In this document: one piece after another, positions 54,993 through 64,000 of the stretch
Layout: each line of letters begins with the position of its first letter
How positions within the stretch are numbered: position 1 is the stretch's first letter
Origin: Epichloe hybrida
Lineage: Eukaryota > Ascomycota > Sordariomycetes > Hypocreales > Clavicipitaceae
Direction: 5' to 3'
DNA length: 64,000 bases
NCBI GenBank assembly: GCA_019022495.1
Contig: JAFEKR010000019.1
Span: forward strand, 310,001-374,000
Made by a program: the position numbers and the translations under genes
The notes under the pieces: model-generated
The model's database searches: none
The model's input: the letters and a program-made list of their open reading frames with translations, nothing else
What the model was told of the DNA's origin: nothing

Positions 54993-57900
54993 ATGGCTAC
55001 CAATCAACAAGGTCAGGGACCTCCAGTCCCTGATCTTAGTGCGCAAGAGGTTCTAAATAACTAGCTAAAAGAGCAGGTTATTAAACAACAAAATGCTATT
55101 AATCTAGTAATAGAGAAGCTAGAGTCCTTGACTTTAGCTATTAATGATAGACCTATAGAGGGTGTGGAAGCTGCTAAGCCCGCTAGTCAGCAGCAAATTC
55201 AGCAGCCTATTCAAGATAAGGCACCTGAATCTAGCTCTGTACAAGCTGCCTTTAATAATTCGATTATTAAGGAATTCAATAAGAGGGTTTATAGCTTCCC
55301 TGAGACTGCTAAGCTTAAAGGAGCTGAAAATTTCGATCAATAGAAACAAGCCCTAACTATCCAATTTAGAGCTTTAGGCATGCCTAATTTTCTAGATAAT
55401 CCGGATATTTCTAGGGTGCTAGGGGACGCTGACCAAGCTATTATCCTTATGTTACTAAGGGATAGTTATACGGAAGGCCCCTAAGCCGCTATAACTTGGC
55501 AAAAATCACCTAAAGAAGCCTATAAGTTACTTATTAGGCAATATTCACATAGCATTGAAATCCAGAGGGGGTCCCTATATTCTAAATTTCACAACCTGAA
55601 TTTTCATGGATTTAAGAGGACTTTAGAAGCCTTTAATGCAGTCTTTAATAATCTACTAGCTAGATTATCGATTTTAGGGGTCCTAATTGATCCTATAGAT
55701 CAGGTTAATCAATATCTTCAATCCCTAAAATCAACCTTCCCTCAGTGGGCTAAGAGGCAACGATTTAGCATGCGTACGAATAGGGCTATAGGGGTCCCCC
55801 TAGAAGCCCTAAATCTTGAATTCCTAATGGCAGACCTTCTAGCTAAACAGAGGGATAAGTCATCTACGGTAGCCAAAGCCCTGAATTATAGGGCTAAAGA
55901 CCTAGAAAAGGGTCCTAAAGACAAGGAAAAGGCCCCTAAAGGTCAGAAGAAGAAGAAAGAAGGCTCTGAAGAAAATAAGGGCTCTTCTAATTCTAATAAG
56001 AAGAAAAAGAAGCAAAAGGGTTAAAAATCAGATAAAAAGGATACTAAAGAACTTACAGAGGGTTCTTTTATGCTAGGAAATTACAACCTTTCTAACGGAG
56101 CACTTAATCCGTACAAGAAACCTAGCAATTACAAGACTAGTTATAAGAGCTCTAGCGATAGTAGCTCTAATTCTAGCTCTAGTGATTCGGATAATGAAAA
56201 ACAAGAAATTAATACCTTAAATGGTTTTAATTATTACAGTAAAGACATGAAAAAGGCCCTATTATATAATACAGGTTCGACCGTACATATAGTTAATTCT
56301 AGGGAGGTCTTTAGGGATTATACCCCTTTTAAGAAGGGGGAATCTAACCCTATTATAACTAGTGGTGGCCCTATTTATCCTAAGGGTCACGGTAGTGCTG
56401 TTTTTAAGGTCTTATATCAAAAGAAACCTAATAAATATAGGACCTTAGTGCTAAAGAATGCTCTATATTTTCCTCAGCTTGATGTTAATATAGTTAGTGG
56501 CCTTATTCACTATATATCTGGCGGTTGCTTTATAAAAAACTATCTTTATCTTAAAGATAGGTCTTGTATTGCTACCCTAGATATAGAAAAACATGGTTTT
56601 TTCTTTCACGTTAAAAACCAATCTACACCAACGTTACATAAAGGGCCCTATAAAAAATCTCATTATATCCGACCTTTTACCTATGCCAGCTTTAGGGGTC
56701 ATAGCTATCCGATTAGCTACCCTATAGAGGTTCAAATTCCCTCTAAAAAGCCGGATTGGGCTTCTGATTTGGACGAAATCGCTGAAATCGACGAAGATGA
56801 TGATATTAAAGAAGTCGTACGGGATGATTTAGGGGATTTAGTCCCTTCTCCAACGCCTATAGCCCCAGGTTAGGTCCCTTATAAATCTAAAGAAATAGAT
56901 TTAGGGGTGTTAGAGGGCCTTAGTGAAGGAAAAAGGTCCCTAATACCTCCCTAAGAGGCCTGTGGTTCTCAAGGGGCCCAGCAGGGGACTAACGGAGAGG
57001 GCCCTAATCTAGACCCGAATCTAGACCCTAATTCAGGCCCTAAAGACCTTCAATATCAAAAGTTACTAGAACTAGCTAGCCTATGGCATGTACGATTAGG
57101 GCACCTAGGGCTTCCTTTGCTAAAGAAAACAAGCCTTATAACTAAAGGAATCCCTAATTTTTCTAAAATCAAGGATAAAGACTTTAAATATATAGCTTGT
57201 GATCAATCTAAGGCAGTTAGAAGACCTAGGAAATTAGCTATCCCTAACCCCCCTAGAGCTCTAGATCAAATAGAGGGGGATACGCTAAAAATCAGCCCTA
57301 TACCATACAATAAACAGTCAATTTGCTTATTTCTAGTTAATCGAAAAACTAGATATAAGTGAGTGTTCTTATTACCTAATAAGGAAGGCCTAACTGTTTA
57401 TAGGGCTATTAAGGGCTTCTTCAAAGGGCTTAAAAATCAACTAGGTTAATATCCTAGGCACCTTCACTTTAATAGGGGCCAAGAAATCGATTCTAGTTAT
57501 CAAACTTAGTTAAATTCTAAAGGGATCAAATTTACGACTTCTAGTCCCTATATCCATGAGCAAAATAGATTAGCAGAGCGTTCAATTCGTACTATTCTAG
57601 ATCAATTAAGGGCTACTATCCAGTGGGCAAAATTACCTTTATATTTATAGTGTTTTTATTACCTGCAGTTGTTAACCTAGTTAATATAACTGCTAATACC
57701 ACTAAGGATAAAAGCCCTAAACAACTGCTAGCTAGGGAGCTAAATTAGCCCTATACAACTAATATTAGCAGTATTAGAGCCATAGGATCTTACTGTGAGA
57801 TTCTAATCCCCCTAGAAAAACGACCTAAAGCCCAGAAGTTAGCAGCTAGGACTATCCCTAGAAGGTTATTAGCTACACTAGGTTCTAACACCTATCTAGT

Positions 57901-59967
57901 GTACATCCCCTCTAAAAGGCTAGTTACAAAGACTAGCTTTATCAAGATTATAGAGCCTATAGGTCCTGTCTCTAAAGGATTACCTAGGCTTTCTATAGGG
58001 GATAACCCTTTAGAGGGGGAAAATAATTTAGAAAATCAAGATCTAAATCAAGGTTTAAAGGATTACCCTATAGACAACATAGGAGGTCCCCCTATAGGTC
58101 AAGAAAAACACCCTATAGGGCCTGTACAACCCCCTAAGGAACCGATTCCAAAGGCCTCAGAGGAGGCCACGCCCATAACTTCCCTAGGAAATCAGATTTC
58201 GACTCCGGACCTTAATTTTAATAAAATTACCAACTTCGACCCTAATATTAACCCTATAGATGTTAATATTAGTTCCCCTTCTTCTCTAGATTTCATAAAA
58301 GAAATCTGCTTTAAGGTACGGGAGAAGCTAAAGGAAAACAACCCTAATAGCCCCGAACCTAAGACCTAGAAGCAAGCTATATCTAGCCCTGAAAGGGATA
58401 AATGGATAGAAGCTACGTACAAGGAATACGAACAGCTTCTAAAGGCTAGTACTTTTAAATTTATAAGGAAAGACCAAGTACCTAAGGGCCGAAAAGTACT
58501 AAAGAATAGGCTTGTTTATAAGCTTAAAAAGGATAAAGAAAATAATCCTTTAAAATACAAGGCCCGACTCGTTGCTAAGGGATTTATGCAAATCAAAGGT
58601 CTAGATTATCTAGAGACCTTTGCAGCCACAAGCATTCCCCCTAGCTAGAGGATTTTACTAGCCCTAGCGGCTTGGAATAACTAGGAAATCAAACAGGTCG
58701 ATTTTATAGGAGCTTTTCTTAATAGTAAGCTACAACAACAGATTTATATAGTTATTCCAGACGGATTTATCGAATTCCTTAAAGCAAATCCTAAATTAGC
58801 TAAATTAGCTAAAAGTTTTAGCTATAAACCTTCTAAAGATCAAGTAATTTTATTACAGAAATCTTTATATGGCCTAAAACAGAGCTCAAGGGAATAGCAA
58901 TAAGCACTAATTACAGTGCTAAAGTCCCTAGGATTTAGCCCTCTAATTTCTAACCTAGCTATATTCTATAATTCCTCTACCAAAACCTTTATCATCACAT
59001 ATGTGAATAATTGTCTTCTAATTAGACCGGATTTACGTTATATCCAAAGACTTAAAAAGGAACTTCATAAAGTCTATCCAATAGAAAATAGGGGGCTAGC
59101 TAAATTCTTCTTAGGGGTTCAAATCATACGAGATAGACCTAATAAGGTCCTGAAAATTCATCAATCTCAGTATATCTCAGAGGCTTTAAATCGATTTAAT
59201 ATGCTAGATAGTAAGCCTATTAGCATACCTCTTCAGCTAGGCGTTTTAGCTACGCAAACCACTAAGCTTTTAATAGCTAGCGAAATCAAGCTCTATCAGT
59301 GTATTATAGGGACTATAATGTACCTAATGTTGCTTACAAGGCCGGACGTGGCCTTTACACTTCAGTGGCTATCTACAGCACTAGCTAGGCCCTATATAGA
59401 GCACCTAAAGCAGCCAAAAACCTGCTTAGGTACCTATCAGGGACTAAATTCCTCGCTATAATTTATAGGGGAGACCCTAAAGGTATAGCTAGCAAAAGCC
59501 TAATAGGTTATTGCAATAGTGATTTTGCAGGGGATAAAAAGACCTCTAAATCAACCTACGCTTATCTATTCAAGCTAGCTAGTAGACCTATTAGCTGGAA
59601 ATCAAAGAAAGCTAGTACAATAGCTCTATTAACATTAGAAGCTAAAGCTAATGCTATCTACGAGACCTTCCGGGAGCTACAGTGGCTTCAGGGCTTATTT
59701 AAGGAGCTAAAAACCCCTATTTCTCCCCCTATCCAGATATATTGCGATAATCAAGGCGCTATAACCACTACCTATAACCCTGCCTTACATAGCCGTACAA
59801 AGCATACCTTGCTAAAGTTTAACTATATTAGGCAACAGGTTTTAGAGGGTTTAGCTAAGATCGAATATCTAGATACGAAGTCAATGCCTGCAGATAGCTT
59901 AACGAAACCGTTATCTAGGCCTCTTTATCAGGCTTTTATTAGGCTCTTAGGGCTTAATAATCACTAA
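54993..59967 (+). pseudogene. Copia gag-pol polyprotein with RIP stops and two frameshifts
   Basis: A single frame starts at ATG 54993 (MATNQQGQG). Gag covers about 54,993-56,060 and ends in a Lys-rich stretch. Protease is near 56,265-56,300 (YNTGSTVHIVNS, catalytic Asp now Asn). The pre-integrase block LWHVRLGHLGLPLL is near 57,080-57,120. Integrase follows, poorly conserved (DRG-type motif near 57,470; ERSIRTILDQ near 57,575). RT is at about 58,380-59,300 (NRLVYKLKKDK, ARLVAKGF, YVNN for YVDD near 59,000, GVQIIRD). RNase H is at about 59,460-59,960 (YCNSDFAGDKKTSKS, YCDNQGA, RTKHTLLKFNYIR, DSLTKPL). Stops such as the TAG after NFDQ (55341) replace Trp. One frameshift lies between 57,362 and 57,899, another near 59,411 (one base lost before AAKNLLRYL). 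Inactive, but recently so. Confidence 0.93.
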
Positions 59968-60174
59968 AAACCAACAACTAAATCCCTTTAACAGGGAACT
60001 AAAAACAACGCTAAAAAGGGAGCTATATTTAACAATAGCTAGGAATTCAAAAGGGGGTCTTTTATCTTTTCCTGTTTTTTCCCTTTTATCTGTTTTTATC
60101 TAAAAGTTCTTGTTTACCCTATATCACTTTGTACGCTTTTAATTAGCTTATACGTAATTCTTTTGTAGAGGGGG

Positions 60175-60979
60175 TGTTAAAAATAAGACCTATTTTTAGC
60201 CCTTTCTAGTTAAAGGACCTTTCTATTACTAGCTTGCATTGCAAGCCTAATAGCTGCACTGCAGCTGTTAACAGTCGCAAAGGTGGCTGTCAATGGCTAC
60301 GTCACAGCTGTTAACCGTGTGGATGACTAATCCAAATTAATTGTCAATTGTGAATTATTCAATTGCGTTATAGCTACAAGCGCAGCCACAACCACAGCGC
60401 CACTAGTAATTAGGTAAGCTAGGGTGACGTAAGCAGGTTACCCTATAGCTATCTTTAATAGCGATTTTCTCTTTAACTAGAGGTCGTACAAAAGTCTTGC
60501 ATATAGCAAATTAAAGCTAGAAGACAGGGCTTTCATTTTATGTAGGAATATTTTTTGGACTAAAATTTAGTGCATACGGGTTGCTAGTTTGTATGGTGGT
60601 GAGTCGATTTTTTGGATTTTACATACAAATGAATTTTGCGGAAAATAAAAAGTAGCCCGTAAGACCTCTTTAGTGGTCCGGATCCACTGATACGGTTAGT
60701 GGGTATATGAGAGGAAGAAGATCTTTTCAATCTAGCTAGATAGCTAGGCCTCTCAATCCAACAGCCGCATTGCCCGTACAACGTCACTAAAATCAATTCT
60801 ATTAGTATATAAGATATCGTAAAAGTCATCTAGATTGAATTCAATTAGTTTATAACTGCCGAAACCTTCCGTTGCGTTGCGTTGAATAATTCAACGTGGT
60901 GGCTCTATTGGTCCCTGACCGTAGAAGCTACACTTGTACAGCTGTTGCCAGCAGGCAACTAGCTCCTTACATTTCAATA
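60175..60979 (+). repeat. 3' LTR of the copia element
   Basis: 805 bp. Its outer (right) end keeps C/G (CTCTCAATCC, GCCCGTACAACG, CTTGTACAGC) where the 5' LTR is T/A. Its inner (left) end is the mutated copy. An open frame at 60584-60829 (-) is LTR sequence only. Confidence 0.93.
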
Positions 60980-60984
60980 ACCTT

Positions 60985-63900
60985 TACACGTTTAACATTT
61001 ATCTAGGGCCTATAAGGAAAAGCAGCTCTTTAGTATAAGGACTTGAAATACAAAGACAGGACTTAGGAACAAATAGCCTTAAAATTCCTAGCTAAGTTTA
61101 AAAACCCTAATCTATTTATTAAAATCTTCACTTAGCAAGAGGTATATAGTTTTACGTAAGAACCTAGTAAGACACTAAATGCTTATATCTAATAAGCTAA
61201 GCATTTAGCTTTAAAATTAAAATCCAATATATAATAAGTTCTCTTTACTAACTTTATTACTTATCTAGCGGATAGAGAAGTAAACGCTTAATTATAAGAG
61301 AGAGTGTTAGACTATTTGTTTGCGTTAAGCAAGTGAATAGATAGCATAGCCTTAAAGGACTTAATAATATCTAACCTAAAACTTATTTTATATAACTACT
61401 GCTTATCCACTTCTAAAAAGATATTATAACTATCTAAAGATAAAGTCTTAATAGCTAGGATAGGACCTCTTTAGAAATAAATAGAAGAATAATAGAGAAA
61501 AGAGAAATAAGCTACTAACTAAATAGCAAAGCTAGTAAGATAACTAGAAGCATTCTAGGCTTAAGCTATTAAGAATATTTAACAAACAGCTAGTTAATAT
61601 AATTAATCAAAATACAATTTAAATAATAGATCCTAATCTCTAGGAAAACCTTTAGGAAATAATATTTGCACGTATCCTTAAGACAGACCCTAAAGAGACC
61701 TAGACTTCTTCTAGTGTTTCTTATGCAGCAAATAAGGACATATAGGTTATAACTATACTAGAAAGGATAAATGCTTATTTAAAGACTTTAATAAACACTA
61801 AGACTAGTAAGCTTATAAAGGGCTATAAATAAAGAGAGATTGCTAAAGAGAATTAAATAACTTAAACTAAACTAATTTTATTAGCGCTATAGAAACAGAC
61901 TAACTAATCCTACCTAAAGGATATATTCTTAATTTAGAACTCTAATTATTCATAGTATTACTCCTAAACTACTATTCCCTAAGCTATATCTAGGAGGAGA
62001 ATAAAGTAAGATAGGTTAATACTATAACACTACTAAAAGGAAAGAAAAAGGTAAATAAGCTAGCATTTACTAAAGGACTAGCTAAGAGAATTATTAAATT
62101 AAGGACTAAACCTAAGAATATATTAGGTAAACTATTATAGTAATAAATTAAAGAAATTCTAGAATTAGATAAAACTATATAGGAGGGGAGTAATCTAAGT
62201 CTAAGTACGCATTAACTACTCTAGGAGATAAGTGCTAAGGAATTCTAATAAATACTTCTCACGCTATAACCATATCTAGAGAAGACTATGGCAAACCCCT
62301 ATAAACCTACTACTAGTCTTACTCTAAGAGAAGTGGTAATAGGTAACGCTACTTTAAACCCCTAACCCTATTAAAGATTAGCTCTAGAGAATATCTAAGC
62401 TACTAAAGAATATAAAGTCCTACTATTTAACCTAGGAAAATAGTTAAGTAAAACTACAGTGTCTATTAGTATTCTATAACTTCTTTAGATAGCCCTAATT
62501 ATCTAATAGTAACTAAGCTATTTAATATAATGTCATCAAAAAATAAAAAGTAATAGGGCAAAGTTAATGGTTTCTAATCTTATAGAACTATATAAAGAAG
62601 TAGTGTACCCTAATATACTAGTCCACAAGTCTTTAGGTTTAATAAATACTATAATTACATAGAATAATGTCGCTTAACTAGATAGTAAGGTTTTAATGAC
62701 ATTAGGATACATTATAGCTTACATTAAAGGCATCTAGTGTAACTTAGCCCTGCTTAATAGCGGCTTAAGTGTGAAATTAGTAAGCAAGAGCTACTTAAAA
62801 AGACATAGACTTCTAACTGTTTAACTTTAAGAAAAACAATCTATTTAGATAGTAAATAATGGAAATTAATAGATTTCCCACTATGCTTACCTCTAGATTA
62901 TAGTAGGCGGAATCCTAGTATTATTAAAATATTATATAATGCTAGCTTAGGAATAGAATATATTACTAGGAAAAGTTTAGCTATAAAGAGTAAATGCTAT
63001 TAAATATTATAGATAGGAAAAGATTATAATTACTAGGATAAAAGGGGAAACTTAAACTTTACTAATATATCTATACCTAGACTTATTTTAAAGATCTAAT
63101 ATAAGAGCTTAGCTACTATAAAGGATAGATCTAGAGGAGATTATAGAGTTTATAAAAGATAACTAGGAAATTCTAAAGGAAGTTAAATAGCTCCTAAGGG
63201 GATTAAACAGCTAGATTATAGAAGAAGCTAAGAACTAGAAGTTAAAAAACTAAGCATTATAAATAATAAAGTTAGCGATTATTTACGTTTTCTTAATCTA
63301 CTATAGCTAGTAAATAAGATTAGAATAATAAGCTTTAAGGGAACACTAGCGGAGAATACTTAGAGAATAAAGCATAAACAAAGAGTACATTAGGAAGATA
63401 GGAAGACTAAGGGGGATATTAATAGGAAGAATAATATTGCTATAGGTAAAATAGGAATAGAGTTACATAGTTTATATAGTTTGGAACCAGATAATATAGC
63501 GAAAATAACTAGTAAATAAGTTCTTATTAGTAAACCAGAATCAAAGTCTACTGCCATAGTTATCTAGAAACTGCTATAGAACGTTATCACAGATAGAATA
63601 GCCATTAAGTTAAGCTCCGAGATAGAAATTAAATCATTTACCTCTTATTATACTAGCGTCCCTTAACTAAAACCCGTATTAGCCTATTAGACAATTACTT
63701 AAAGTTAGATTAAATGTCATAAAGTATTATAGGAAAGGGAATTATCCTTAAACATAGGTTATAACTACTCTAAATAAGATATAGGAGAAGCACAGTGTAG
63801 CAAGGAATTAGGATTATCCTAGGAAGACTTAATAAGAGATAATTTAGAAGACTTAGATAAGGAGAAAACTAATAAGGGAAGAAATAAGAAACGTATAAAG

Positions 63901-64000
63901 ATTAACATAGACAAAGAATAGGATTAAGATAGGGGAGATAATCTTAACCTATTTAATATCCTAAGGGATACGCGCAGTACTATGCTACACTAGGAAGAAC
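60985..64000 (+). pseudogene. Gypsy gag and protease, RIP-dead, running off the window
   Basis: Continues the frame broken at 53,837. A zinc knuckle stands at 61,715-61,756, reading CFLC, SK*G, H, IGYN, Y; this is CX2CX4HX4C with the last Cys changed to Tyr and a TAG where Trp would fit. A retropepsin motif ALLNSGLSVKLVSKSYLK stands in the same frame at 62,747 onward, with the catalytic Asp replaced by Asn. After it, the sequence resembles the stretch before RT. Stops are TAA/TAG throughout. Capsid, nucleocapsid and protease once served particle assembly; RT and integrase should follow right of the window. Confidence 0.75.

Larger units (their letters stand above)
53838..60979 (+). mobile_element. 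Ty1/copia LTR retrotransposon, nearly complete, lightly RIP-mutated
   Basis: 7,142 bp with LTRs of 818 bp (53838-54655) and 805 bp (60175-60979), starting TGTTAAAAATAAG and ending CAATA. It is flanked by the duplication ACCTT (53833-53837 and 60980-60984). A GAGGGGG tract at about 60,168-60,174 abuts the 3' LTR; GGTTATGAGCCCGG after the 5' LTR is the likely primer-binding site. It carries a leader with seven hairpin repeats and one gag-pol frame. It is inserted in the gag of a gypsy element and is much less mutated than its host, so it is the younger insertion. Confidence 0.95.

Noticed and set aside
55134..55349. Open frames at 55134-55349 (-) and 55162-55356 overlapping copia gag
   Set aside because: Shadows of the gag frame that starts at 54993.

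Overview
The window reads as part of a filamentous ascomycete (Pezizomycotina) genome with a two-compartment structure. Bases 1 to about 4,000 have balanced composition and hold one intact gene, a GPI-anchored GH17 cell-wall glucanase (1077-2396, +), and the broken 3' end of a 4-coumarate:CoA-ligase-like gene (3447-3905, -). From about 4,020 to 64,000 the DNA is an AT-rich block in which CpA and TpG are scarce and the coding frames of dead transposons are broken mostly at CAA, CAG and TGG codons. That is the signature of repeat-induced point mutation (RIP). No tRNA, rRNA, CRISPR array or intact host gene is visible in this block.

The AT-rich block is a nest of transposons, and many boundaries can be set to the base by target-site duplications (TSDs). 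(i) A RIP-dead Ty3/gypsy pol on + (7.4-14.2 kb) lies between two LTRs of one family (6957-7424 and 31389-31856). (ii) A chromodomain Ty3/gypsy element on - (14885-25305, TSD ATAAG) is inserted behind it. (iii) A hAT-like element (25787-28297, TSD CCTAGAAT) contains a 533-bp miniature LTR element (27314-27846, TSD TATGC); a solo LTR of the same family lies at 4709-4876 (TSD TCTAA). (iv) A 2.5-kb LTR family with one ORF is present three times: 33830-36322 (TSD AACCC), 47017-49533 in reverse, and a fragment ending at 45774. (v) That fragment is split by a second hAT-like copy (41509-45421), which is itself split by a 2.36-kb LTR element with a Gln-rich frame (41799-44154, TSD ATAAT). (vi) A Ty1/copia element (53838-60979, TSD ACCTT) with gag-pol still largely readable is inserted in the gag of another gypsy element that runs off the right edge.

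The most useful observations are: a miniature LTR element with tRNA-like Pol III boxes inside its LTRs; two non-autonomous LTR families carrying unrecognised single ORFs; hAT-like elements built mostly of tandem repeats; a seven-copy hairpin array in the copia leader; and a repeated polarity of RIP, in which the outer part of each LTR is spared and the inner part mutated. Mutation of catalytic Asp to Asn in protease, RT and integrase motifs shows the autonomous elements are dead. Family calls come from motifs read by eye; no database search was run.
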